This document shows, piece by piece, positions 1 to 6,810 of a stretch of 20,716 nucleotides of DNA. Below the pieces are notes generated by a model. The model was given only the letters and a program-made list of their open reading frames with translations. It was not told the origin of the DNA and did no database searches. The first letter of the stretch is position 1; each line of letters opens with the position of its first letter. Position numbers and translations under genes: made by a program. This DNA comes from Nitrospinota bacterium (lineage in GTDB: Bacteria; Nitrospinota; Nitrospinia; JACRGO01), in contig JACRGO010000215.1 of NCBI GenBank assembly GCA_016212295.1, positions 1-20,716 of the forward strand, in the 5' to 3' direction.

Positions 1-33
1 ATTATACTGCCGCGATTAAAATTTTTTCCTTTG

Positions 34-143
34 AAAAATTCCCCTCTTGAGAGGGGTGGCCGCAGGCCGGGGTGTGTTAAGGATTTCAGTGGCTGCTTGC
101 AAGGCGGCGGACCATAATGCTTTTTTCAAGACAGCTTCTTAAA
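34..143. repeat. Dispersed GC-rich palindromic repeat, left copy (inverted relative to 20572-20685)
   Basis: The block at 34-77 contains two short hairpins: CCCCTCTTGAGAGGGG, then GGCCGCAGGCC. It matches the reverse complement of 20642-20685 at 43 of 44 positions. A second block at 121-143 matches the reverse complement of 20572-20594 exactly over 23 bases. The 43-47 bases between the blocks are not conserved between the copies. The conserved-block, variable-spacer, conserved-block layout suggests a small mobile or structured element rather than one simple terminator. A more distant relative lies at 17379-17482. Confidence 0.85.
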
Positions 144-156
144 TCTTAAATTCCAA

Positions 157-813
157 ATGCCTCTTCATTCTCTCCCTTACCGCCTCTGCCTGATAACTGA
201 TCCAGCCTACCTCCCCGAGGGGTCCTTTGAAGAAAAAATGTCCGAGGCATTGTCTGGCGGAGTGGACATGGTTCAATATCGGAATATAACCGGGACCAGG
301 GAAGAAAAGATGGCCCAGGCAAGAATACTTCGCCGGATTACCGGGCAATGGGGGGCGGCCCTGATCATCAATAAGGAAATGGATATAGCCGAGGCGGTCC
401 AGGCCGACGGCGTTCAGTTGGGCAAAGGGTCTCTCTCCGTTTCGGAGGTTAGGTCACGATTAGGAAAGGACTTTCTCATCGGGGCCAGCGTGCATAATGC
501 GGGGGAGATAGAGGAAGCTGAATCCGCCGGCGCTGATTTTCTCATCCTGAGCCCCCTCTTCGCGCCCGGAAGCAAGGAGACAAATCTTCCCTCCCTCGGA
601 CCCGTAAAATTTTCCGCTCTTTGCCGCGCCGCCAAGTCCCCGATTTTCGCCCTGGGCGGAATAACTCCAGAAAATGCGGCCATAGCCTTTGAATGTGGCG
701 CGCACGGGCTGGCGTCAATTTCCGGAATACTGGGTGCGCCTTGTGTATATGAAGCGGCGGGAAGAATGAAAAACATGAATTCCAATATTCAAAACCACAG
801 GGCCGGGTTTTGA
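157..813 (+). CDS. Thiamine-phosphate synthase superfamily protein (ThiE/TenI-like)
   Basis: This 218-residue protein has the length and motif order of the ThiE/TenI TIM-barrel family: LCLITDP at the N-terminus, VDMVQYR, LIINKEMDIA, DGVQLGK, IGASVHN, ADFLILSPLFAP, the phosphate-binding FALGGI, and GAHGLASISGI. ThiE joins hydroxymethylpyrimidine diphosphate and thiazole phosphate to make thiamine phosphate in the cytoplasm. TenI is a related thiazole tautomerase. Two points argue against a simple ThiE call. The usual basic residue after Q-[YF]-R is missing (QYRNIT), and the pyrophosphate loop reads APGSKETN instead of a T-x-T-K type motif. It could therefore be a TenI-like paralogue. No other thiamine gene and no TPP riboswitch is visible. 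The ATG at 157 has no clear Shine-Dalgarno sequence, but the family begins a few residues before LITD, so this start fits. Confidence 0.78.
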   Translation: MPLHSLPYRLCLITDPAYLPEGSFEEKMSEALSGGVDMVQYRNITGTREEKMAQARILRRITGQWGAALIINKEMDIAEAVQADGVQLGKGSLSVSEVRSRLGKDFLIGASVHNAGEIEEAESAGADFLILSPLFAPGSKETNLPSLGPVKFSALCRAAKSPIFALGGITPENAAIAFECGAHGLASISGILGAPCVYEAAGRMKNMNSNIQNHRAGF

Positions 814-814
814 A
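788..814 (+). terminator. Hairpin overlapping the stop codon of the ThiE/TenI-like gene
   Basis: A perfect 9-bp stem, TTCAAAACC at 788-796 and GGTTTTGAA at 806-814, has a 9-base loop and spans the TGA stop at 811-813. No run of T follows directly, so it may be a 3'-end processing structure or part of the AT-rich repeat downstream rather than a true intrinsic terminator. Confidence 0.4.
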
Positions 815-880
815 ATTTGAACCTTTGAATTTTGAGATTGTTTCGGATTTCGTTATTCGGATTTTGAATTTATTTTTTCA
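815..880. repeat. AT-rich low-complexity intergenic tract
   Basis: This tract is built from variations on TTTGAA/TTTTGA and GGATTT (for example TTTGAATTTTGAGATTG and GGATTTCGTTATTCGGATTT). It lies between two convergent genes and shows no coding potential. It resembles degenerate short-word repeats common in intergenic DNA. I see no known RNA or site in it. Confidence 0.45.
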
Positions 881-887
881 AAGGAGG

Positions 888-1085
888 CTAATTGACCAGG
901 TTATAAAAAAACATCGGGTCCATTTTTGATACCTGGACTTTGTTCCCGGAAACATAATTCAGTAAATCCGAAAGGGAAATCATTTCCCAGTGGCCTGTCG
1001 TATACCATGAATACCCGTTAGCGCAGATCAATGCTATGCCTATAAAGGCCCATATGTTAGTTAAAAATTTTAGTAATTTAATCAT
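888..1085 (-). CDS. Small single-pass membrane protein of unknown function
   Basis: This gene encodes 65 residues. A short basic start (MIKLLK) is followed by a hydrophobic segment at about residues 8-25 (FLTNIWAFIGIALICANG), then a polar tail with a predicted helix (SLSDLLNYV). A TTTGGAGAC Shine-Dalgarno sequence sits about seven bases before the ATG, which supports real translation despite the small size. I do not recognise a family. The orientation suggests an N-in, C-out topology under the positive-inside rule, or an uncleaved signal anchor. It is transcribed alone, convergent with the ThiE/TenI-like gene and divergent from the histidine kinase. Confidence 0.6.
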   Translation of the reverse strand: MIKLLKFLTNIWAFIGIALICANGYSWYTTGHWEMISLSDLLNYVSGNKVQVSKMDPMFFYNLVN

Positions 1086-1346
1086 GGCATGTCTCCAAAG
1101 ATAATTTCCTGTTCCGTTAAAAGAGAAGCATTAACCATGCCATATTTTTTTCTTTGAAAATCAATGAGTTGCAGGAAGGCTGACTTAAGCCTGTATACAT
1201 TTTAATAATTTGGCTTTAATTTTCAGGATTTGTTATGAAAGCGGGAAGGTTGATAGAATAATAGTGCTTGAGCTTGCGGTAATTTCGCCATCATAAAAAA
1301 TTTGTATCATTATAGCCTTTTGAAAAAGTTTGTTTTTAAAAAGAAG

Positions 1347-1476
1347 GAACCACGAATGGACACGAATTATTTGTAAAGGAAGAAGTCTACCCACGCCCGG
1401 AGTTGAAATGGAAAAGAGTGGTTTCATGACATACGGCTTATTCGTGTTAATTCGTGTTAGTGTTAATTAGTGGTTC
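1347..1476. repeat. Imperfect inverted repeat with ACGAAT words, in a 455-bp gene-free stretch
   Basis: The 455-bp gap at 1086-1540 contains GAACCACGAATGGACACGAA at 1347-1366 and, at 1441-1476, a roughly complementary arm made of TTCGTGTTAA repeats that ends in TTAGTGGTTC. The arms are about 70 bases apart. The repeat extends into the artificial upstream part of the kinase reading frame, which argues for the later kinase start at 1541. The rest of the gap (1086-1340) is AT-rich and must hold the promoters of the two divergent genes, but I cannot assign -35 or -10 boxes with confidence. Confidence 0.6.
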
Positions 1477-1540
1477 AGGCGGTCTTCTTTTTTTCAAACA
1501 GTTAATAGCAACAAAATTTCTAATATCATTGGTCAGGCTT

Positions 1541-3331
1541 ATGGCTCAAGAGACAGGAAAATCCAACCCGAATATCATACATATCCAGAAGAGGCCGCCG
1601 CAGGGCTATCACGAGGCCATTCTTCTGGACGCCATTGAAAAAAGCATAGATCACCTTATCAGCACCTGGAAAATATCCGGGCCGGAGACGGTAACGGTCC
1701 GGCTTCGTATGAGGAACACATTGGAACGTGTCCTCTGCATTACAAACGATGACCGCGTGTTCCCCCTGTTGAATGACCCGGACTATAAAGAAACCAAGGA
1801 ATCCTTTTATAACAAATTTTATGATGGGAGGGATAAATTTATTATTAACGATATTCTTGAGGAGGGTGAGGACTATCCTTTAAAAAAGGATTTTATCCTG
1901 TTCGGCTACCGGACGAGAATATTGGTCAAATTGGAGCACGTGGGGGTAGTCGCCATTCATTCCGAGATCGATTCCACACACCCGGAAAACCTTGAGATGG
2001 TGAGGTCAAAGATTTATGAGTTTGAAAAAATGGTGGTGGAAAAAATCAGAGCCGCGTCTGAAGCGAAGCTGGTGGGCCTTTATCAGGAGATAAACATCCT
2101 CACCACCTTGGCGCAGGAGAACGAGGAGACCGCCTTTCACCATGTCCTGGAATTTGTAGGCAGACACCATTCCATTTTCCGGACCGCCATATTTGGAATC
2201 AATCCGGCCAATGACAGCTACACCCTCCTCGCGGGCTATCCCAAGGGGACGCATGGAAAAGACAATGGGTTTCTGGCCGATCATCCGTTATTGAAAAGCA
2301 TAGTGGAAACAAAAAACAGCATTCATGTGTTCGATCTGAGGCAGGACACGCGGACGAAATGGCTCACGGCCCCCGGAGGGGTGGTGGATAGATACGGGAT
2401 CACTGAAATCGCTGGATTTCCGATTTCCCAAAGCGGAGAGGTCAAGGCGGTCATGACCGTGGATTACGCGGAAAAGGATTTGCAATTCAATCCCGTTATT
2501 GACGAAAACTTTTTCAACAGCGTTTGCGACATCCTTTCCAACATTCTATCCATTGTCAGCAAAATAAAGCAGATTCGCATAGAAGAAGACATACGGAGGA
2601 TAGTGGACCATTTCCTGCATGAAATAAGAAACCCGATCACCGCCTCCGCCGGATTCGCCAGAAGGAATTACAATTTCGTGGGAGAAAAGATCAAGCAGTG
2701 CTCGGAAATAGGCGAATTGTGCAAGGATGATTTTTCCGCCTTCCTCAACGCGCTTCAACGGAACACCTCCGTCATCATTAAGGAATCAGACAGGGTGGAG
2801 GAAATATTGAACGAGTTTGAGACATTCATAAAATTGAAGCGAGGAATGGTGGAAATAAAGCGGGGGCCTGTCCTTATCGTTGAGCTTGGAAAATATTTTG
2901 TTGACCTTTTCCATGGGCTCTCCTTTTCCTATTCCCCGGAGCTTGGGGATTACCGGCTGTTCACTGACAAGAACCGCTTGCACCAGATTCTGCTGAATCT
3001 CCTGATAAATTCCTATGAACACACGTACAATATGGGATACCGCGCCATCTCCCATCAACCGGAAAGTTTTTTCACGGAAAAAGTGCGCTTCAATATTTTT
3101 CCAAGGGAAGAAAGCATTGTCTTCGAAATCATCAATGGCGGAAAGGTCCCCAGGGAAAACGTCGACAGGCTGTTCGAGCCGTATTTCACCTGCGGCTACC
3201 ATGACGGCTCAGGGTTGGGATTGGCTATCAGTTCCGAACTGATTAAACTGATGAATGGACAAATTTCCTTTGAAAATGTGGTAGAGGAAAAAAAAGACTA
3301 TGTTGTCTTCCGGCTGGCCTTGCCCAGGTAA
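1541..3331 (+). CDS. Soluble sensor histidine kinase with GAF-like sensor regions
   Basis: The protein is 596 residues from the ATG at 1541 (MAQETGKSN). The frame stays open to a GTG at 1454, but that part encodes repeat DNA and is unlikely to be translated. The N-terminal half appears to hold two GAF-like regions, at about residues 40-165 and 185-335, the second with the typical end IAGFPISQSGEVKAVMTVDY. The kinase core follows: an H-box DHFLHEIRNPITAS with H360, an N-box QILLNLLINSYEH with N490, and a G-box DGSGLGLAISSELIKLMNG. No membrane segment is visible, so it is probably a cytoplasmic sensor. No response regulator is adjacent on this strand. The stop is 8 bp from the next ATG, so the two genes are probably cotranscribed. 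The nearest receiver proteins in the window are at 6811-7227 and 16261-17217. Partner and signal are unknown. Confidence 0.9.
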   Translation: MAQETGKSNPNIIHIQKRPPQGYHEAILLDAIEKSIDHLISTWKISGPETVTVRLRMRNTLERVLCITNDDRVFPLLNDPDYKETKESFYNKFYDGRDKFIINDILEEGEDYPLKKDFILFGYRTRILVKLEHVGVVAIHSEIDSTHPENLEMVRSKIYEFEKMVVEKIRAASEAKLVGLYQEINILTTLAQENEETAFHHVLEFVGRHHSIFRTAIFGINPANDSYTLLAGYPKGTHGKDNGFLADHPLLKSIVETKNSIHVFDLRQDTRTKWLTAPGGVVDRYGITEIAGFPISQSGEVKAVMTVDYAEKDLQFNPVIDENFFNSVCDILSNILSIVSKIKQIRIEEDIRRIVDHFLHEIRNPITASAGFARRNYNFVGEKIKQCSEIGELCKDDFSAFLNALQRNTSVIIKESDRVEEILNEFETFIKLKRGMVEIKRGPVLIVELGKYFVDLFHGLSFSYSPELGDYRLFTDKNRLHQILLNLLINSYEHTYNMGYRAISHQPESFFTEKVRFNIFPREESIVFEIINGGKVPRENVDRLFEPYFTCGYHDGSGLGLAISSELIKLMNGQISFENVVEEKKDYVVFRLALPR

Positions 3332-3339
3332 GGCTGAAA

Positions 3340-4134
3340 ATGGCAAAAGATTTTGACTACGATGAGGAAGACCTGGAGGAATTGGACCCAGACGAGGACG
3401 CCGCCGCTCCTGATTCCGATGATTTTAACTATGACGATGACGATATAGAAGAGGTGGGGGAAGACGAGGGAAAATCAGGGGAAACCTCAACCGCTGAAGA
3501 TACACACTCCTTCGACAGGAAGGAAGCGGAAGAAGCGGAAATAGATGAAGAGGATGAAGAAGACGACTCATCCTTTTTCGATGATTCCCTGGAAGATGAT
3601 GACGACCTGGGCCTGGGGGAATCAGCGGCAAAAACCCATCCGGCTAAAAGCGCGCCGCCTCTCCGGATACCCGTTGTGGGTGTATCGGCCCGGCCCTCTG
3701 AAAAATCTGGGTCCAGGCCAATCAGCAGAATCCTTATAGTATTGGCGCTTGTTGCCGTTATAATGGGGACATGGGCTTTTTTCCTAAAGGCCAAGAGAGG
3801 CGGGCAGCCACTGTCACCGGAGAGCGGCCCCACGAATAAGCATAAAGACGCAGGAACGGTCCAGGACGTCTACGTGGAGTTAAAACGGGTCGAGGTCACG
3901 GACCCTTTTAAAATCATTTCCCTGGTTGACTCAAGCCTGCTGGAAAAAAAAATAGGGGACTCCGGCCTTTCCATTGAAAAGCTGACAGTGGCCCTTTACA
4001 AAAACAAAATGAAATATGTGGTCAAGCAGACCTACCGGTACTCTGACGGGACCGAGCTTACGGTGGAGGTCCCCTTCCCGGGAAATAAAAACAGCCACGA
4101 AGAGGCGGTCAAGGACTTTGAAAGAACCTATTAA
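3340..4134 (+). CDS. Acidic single-pass membrane protein of unknown function
   Basis: This 264-residue protein has three parts. Residues 1 to about 95 are extremely rich in Asp and Glu (DYDEEDLEELDPDEDAA and several similar runs) and probably disordered. One transmembrane helix lies near residues 129-150 (ISRILIVLALVAVIMGTWAFF). A C-terminal domain of about 110 residues ends in alternating polar and hydrophobic strands (MKYVVKQTYRYSDGTELTV). The likely topology is an acidic cytoplasmic N-terminus with the C-terminal domain in the periplasm. The start at 3340 follows the kinase stop by 8 bp, with an AAGG Shine-Dalgarno sequence at 3330-3333 overlapping that stop, which suggests translational coupling. 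Location with a kinase, a PilZ protein and MotAB suggests a role in signalling or the motor, by context only. I see no FliL, FlgN or other flagellar family motif. Confidence 0.8.
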   Translation: MAKDFDYDEEDLEELDPDEDAAAPDSDDFNYDDDDIEEVGEDEGKSGETSTAEDTHSFDRKEAEEAEIDEEDEEDDSSFFDDSLEDDDDLGLGESAAKTHPAKSAPPLRIPVVGVSARPSEKSGSRPISRILIVLALVAVIMGTWAFFLKAKRGGQPLSPESGPTNKHKDAGTVQDVYVELKRVEVTDPFKIISLVDSSLLEKKIGDSGLSIEKLTVALYKNKMKYVVKQTYRYSDGTELTVEVPFPGNKNSHEEAVKDFERTY

Positions 4135-4166
4135 TGAACGCGGCTCCACCTACTTTTAAAAAGATA

Positions 4167-4264
4167 TGGAACGCTGATGACGCGGATTAGACGGATCCAC
4201 GCGGATTTTAAAAAACAATTTTTTATCCGTCCAAATCCGTCTAATCCGCGTCATCAGCGTTCCA
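4167..4264. repeat. Perfect 30-bp inverted repeat between the membrane protein and pilZ genes
   Basis: The arms at 4167-4196 and 4235-4264 are exact reverse complements over 30 bases and share words such as GCGGATTAGACGGAT. The 38-base loop contains a smaller inner hairpin (CGGAT/ATCCG). As RNA this would be a very stable stem inside the 201-bp gap that interrupts the otherwise tight operon, so it could attenuate or process the transcript ahead of pilZ-motA-motB. It resembles a widespread intergenic repeat type, and the element at 19513-19576 has a related word structure. Confidence 0.9.
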
Positions 4265-4335
4265 TTAAAATTTAAAAAATTTTTTGTTAAAATTAAGGAT
4301 TTTTTAAAAACCTGAATTGACGCGAAAGCTTTATC

Positions 4336-4842
4336 ATGTCCGACAAAAGAGAACATTGCAGGGTAGACGCCAAAATGCTTATCGGCAGCAGGCTTCTCCA
4401 AAGAGAAGAGGCCGCTTCCGCTAAATCCAGGATAGGGACCAGGGAAGCGGGCGCGCCTGAATTTCCGCCCCCCCCCGTTCAAGACGACCCGCGATTAAAC
4501 GAGTGGTTGAAGTTGCTCCATACTAAGCTGAGCGGCCTGCTGGCCCTTCACGCCAGTGAAAAAAAAGGGGCTGTGGAAATGAAAATGCGTCCGGTGAATA
4601 TAAGCGCAGGCGGCATTATGTTTCCGCCGGAGGTTGGTTACAAGCCAGGCGACAGGATTGAAATTCACATGGAACTTCCAATGAAAAAACCCGCGGCGCT
4701 TGTGGTTATCGCGGAGGTGCTGCGTGTAAGTCCGCCCCTGGTTTGCGGTTCCTTCATTAATATGGAGGAAAATGTGAAGCAAAAATTGTCCGAGTTCGTT
4801 TTTTTCAGGGAACGGGAAATACTAATGTCTGAAAGGATGTAG
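4336..4842 (+). CDS. PilZ-domain c-di-GMP-binding protein with long internal helix
   Basis: This 168-residue protein carries both c-di-GMP-binding signatures of PilZ: RxxxR at residues 5-9 (REHCR) and NxSxxG at residues 88-93 (NISAGG). The beta-barrel segment continues with YKPGDRIEIHMELPM. About 78 residues separate the two motifs, far more than in a minimal PilZ domain. The insert contains a Pro-rich patch and a predicted amphipathic helix (LNEWLKLLHTKLSGLLAL), so oligomerisation through that helix is plausible, as known for tetrameric PilZ proteins. The Pro run is encoded by nine consecutive C at 4468-4476. The stop lies 10 bp before motA, so a job in c-di-GMP control of the stator is a reasonable inference. 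Confidence 0.85.
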   Translation: MSDKREHCRVDAKMLIGSRLLQREEAASAKSRIGTREAGAPEFPPPPVQDDPRLNEWLKLLHTKLSGLLALHASEKKGAVEMKMRPVNISAGGIMFPPEVGYKPGDRIEIHMELPMKKPAALVVIAEVLRVSPPLVCGSFINMEENVKQKLSEFVFFREREILMSERM

Positions 4843-4852
4843 GGGGCCGCCA

Positions 4853-5725
4853 ATGATATTTATCGGATTTATCGCCGTTACACTTGCCGTGGTGGGCGGC
4901 TACTTGATGGAGCAGGGCAATCTCCACATACTTTTTCAACCCGCCGAGGTCGTGATTATATTCGGCGCCGCTATAGGGGGATTCATTATCGCCACGCCCT
5001 CCCACGTCATCAAACTGGTTAAGGAAGGAATAGGCCAGGCGTTTAAAGGCAGGATGTACACGAAAAATGATTATATAGAGCTTTTATCGCTATTGTATGA
5101 AACTCTTCAAAAGATAGGAAAGGAGGGATTGAGGGAGATTGAAAAGGACGTGAACAATCCTGAAAAATGCGCTTTGTTTAAAAAATACCCTCTGGTTTTC
5201 AATAACCCTCTGGCCATGACGTTTTTAGTGGATATTCTCCGGAGCATCATCTCCACCACGCTTTCGGCCCACGAGCTGGAGTCCTTGCTGGACAACGAGT
5301 TGGAGACAATCTATGAAGATGTGCTGGCTTCCTCCAAGAGCGTGGCCAACGTGGCTGACGCTCTTCCAGGGCTTGGAATCGTCGCCGCGGTCCTGGGGGT
5401 GGTCATCACAATGCAGAAAATGAGCGAACCTCCGGAAGTGCTTGGACACAGCATAGGCGCGGCGATGGTGGGCACCTTCCTTGGCGTCTTGATGTGCTAT
5501 GGTTTCGTCGGGCCCTTGGCTAAAAAACTGGAATATATCGCCGAGGAACACAGGAATTTCCTTGACGTCATACGTGTGGTCTTTGTTTCCTTTACCGGCG
5601 GGGCGCACTATATGATCGCAACCGAGTTCGGCAGGCGGGTCATTCCTCCAAACCTGAGGCCGACTTTTGATGAAACGGAGCGTGTTGTGGGACGAAAAGA
5701 GAAAAAAGAAAAAAAAGGGAAATGA
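4853..5725 (+). CDS. motA: Flagellar motor stator protein MotA
   Basis: This 290-residue protein starts in typical MotA style (MIFIGFIAVTLAVVGGYLME, then FQPAEVVIIFGAA). Four membrane helices are visible at about 2-20, 32-50, 170-188 and 203-222. The two conserved prolines next to the proton channel are present: P172 in ALPGLGIVAAVLGVV and P221 in FVGPLAKKLEYI. The cytoplasmic loop between helices 2 and 3, which contacts FliG in the rotor, is intact. The C-terminus is strongly basic (GRKEKKEKKGK). With MotB it forms the ion-conducting stator in the inner membrane. A GGGGG-rich Shine-Dalgarno sequence at 4842-4846 precedes the ATG, directly after the pilZ stop. motB follows after 88 bp containing a repeat. 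Confidence 0.96.
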   Translation: MIFIGFIAVTLAVVGGYLMEQGNLHILFQPAEVVIIFGAAIGGFIIATPSHVIKLVKEGIGQAFKGRMYTKNDYIELLSLLYETLQKIGKEGLREIEKDVNNPEKCALFKKYPLVFNNPLAMTFLVDILRSIISTTLSAHELESLLDNELETIYEDVLASSKSVANVADALPGLGIVAAVLGVVITMQKMSEPPEVLGHSIGAAMVGTFLGVLMCYGFVGPLAKKLEYIAEEHRNFLDVIRVVFVSFTGGAHYMIATEFGRRVIPPNLRPTFDETERVVGRKEKKEKKGK

Positions 5726-5733
5726 CATTGGGG

Positions 5734-5775
5734 CGTCTTCCCGCTTATCAATGACAAATGGCAAATGCCCAATGA
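5734..5775. repeat. Repeat between motA and motB, related to the insert of the 18292-18461 element
   Basis: The stretch GTCTTCCCGCTTATCAATGA (from 5738) and the following CAAATG and CCAATGACT words match, with scattered differences, the reverse complement of about 18366-18408, where the equivalent sequence sits inside the longer copy of a dispersed repeat. The motA-motB spacer thus appears to have been invaded by a short element of this family. It contains no coding sequence. Confidence 0.6.
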
Positions 5776-5813
5776 CTCTTTCCTAATGAAAATTCCCATA
5801 CTAATAGAAAGAC

Positions 5814-6578
5814 ATGGAAGAAGAAGAAAACACTGAAGAACAAAGCACTATAATCGTCAAAAAAATAAAAAAAGTCCATCACGGGGGCCATGGCGGAAGC
5901 TGGAAAGTGGCATACGCCGACTTTGTCACCGCCATGATGGCCTTGTTTCTGTTGTTGTGGCTCATAGCGAATGTCCCGGCCAAAAAGAAGGGGGAGTTGG
6001 CGGGCTATATGAAGAACCACAGCATTTTTAAACCGTCCGGCGTCTCCCTTACCGACAAAGGCCCGTCCCCATTCGGGGAAACGGTAAGGGCCACTGGAAA
6101 AGAGGCCGCCATTGCGGACAAGGGAACGGCAGTGGAGGAGGAATTGAAAAGATTCGCCAGGGACGTGACATTGGAACTAGGAGACCTTCAGGACCATGTC
6201 GTTATAGAAATGCTGGACGGAAAAATCAGGATTAATCTTGTGGACAAGGAAGAGGAACCCGCCTTCCCTCCGGGCGGAACCATGCCGAACGACATGGGGA
6301 AAAAACTCCTGAAGTACACCGCCCATACCATAAAAAACACCAATTACAGGATTGCCGTGGAAGGACATACAGACGCCCATCCCTTTGTCGGGGGCGGACT
6401 GTCCAATTGGGACATTTCCACCATGAGGGCCTCGGAGGCAAGAAGGGAGTTGGAGGCGAACGGTTTGGAAGCGTCAAGGTTCGACAGGGTGGTGGGATAC
6501 GCCGCTACTCAGCCCTTGATCAAGGGAGATCCCTTGAATCCGCACAACCGGAGGATCAGCTTGCTGTTGTTTCAATAG
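5814..6578 (+). CDS. motB: Flagellar motor stator protein MotB (OmpA-like peptidoglycan anchor)
   Basis: This 254-residue protein has the hallmark MotB N-terminus IIVKKIKK, a Gly/His-rich patch, then GSWKVAYADFVTAMMALFLL, with D36 as the proton-binding aspartate and a single membrane helix at about 35-53. The plug and linker region follows, then an OmpA-like peptidoglycan-binding domain (IAVEGHTDAHPF, then MRASEARRELEANGL, then NPHNRRISLLL). All key residues appear present, so the stator should be functional. The extreme N-terminus is unusually acidic (MEEEENTEEQ). The ATG at 5814 is preceded by a weak AGAAAG ribosome-binding site. Confidence 0.96.
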   Translation: MEEEENTEEQSTIIVKKIKKVHHGGHGGSWKVAYADFVTAMMALFLLLWLIANVPAKKKGELAGYMKNHSIFKPSGVSLTDKGPSPFGETVRATGKEAAIADKGTAVEEELKRFARDVTLELGDLQDHVVIEMLDGKIRINLVDKEEEPAFPPGGTMPNDMGKKLLKYTAHTIKNTNYRIAVEGHTDAHPFVGGGLSNWDISTMRASEARRELEANGLEASRFDRVVGYAATQPLIKGDPLNPHNRRISLLLFQ

Positions 6579-6611
6579 ACCAGAATTAATACAAAAATAT
6601 TTTAAATTCAA

Positions 6612-6806
6612 ATGGAACATGGCGCGGATAAAAAAAAATTATTTTTAAAAATCCGTGTAGAGCCGTATCTTCCGCGCCATCCGTACTACAAATTTAAAGT
6701 GAGCTAAAGTTAAGGTGGAAAAGCAATTTTTTATTTTAACTTTAGTCACTTTAGTTGACTTTAGGCACTTTTAATTTGGTTGCGGCTCCGCCGCGCCATG
6801 TTCCAT
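6612..6806. repeat. Nested inverted repeats downstream of motB
   Basis: The outer arms at 6612-6627 (ATGGAACATGGCGCGG) and 6791-6806 are perfect reverse complements. Inside them lies a second imperfect stem, at 6696-6713 and 6736-6752 (AAAGTGA and CTAAAGTTAA words). It looks like one palindromic element inserted into another. It fills the 232-bp gap between the convergent motB and receiver genes and could work as a bidirectional terminator, though no classical T tract follows the stems. Confidence 0.75.
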
Positions 6807-6810
6807 ATCA

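Noticed and set aside
1-156. TPP riboswitch upstream of the ThiE/TenI-like gene
   Set aside because: None of the conserved THI-box sequence (CTGAGA and similar) is present. The leader is the dispersed repeat and AT-rich DNA.
1454-1540. Upstream extension of the histidine kinase to a GTG at 1454
   Set aside because: This part encodes an inverted-repeat sequence (GTGTTA words) and adds a spurious hydrophobic stretch. The ATG at 1541 begins a plausible cytoplasmic protein.
3340-4134. Assignment of the acidic membrane protein to FliL
   Set aside because: FliL has a short N-terminus and a characteristic periplasmic domain. The long acidic tail and the C-terminal sequence do not match.
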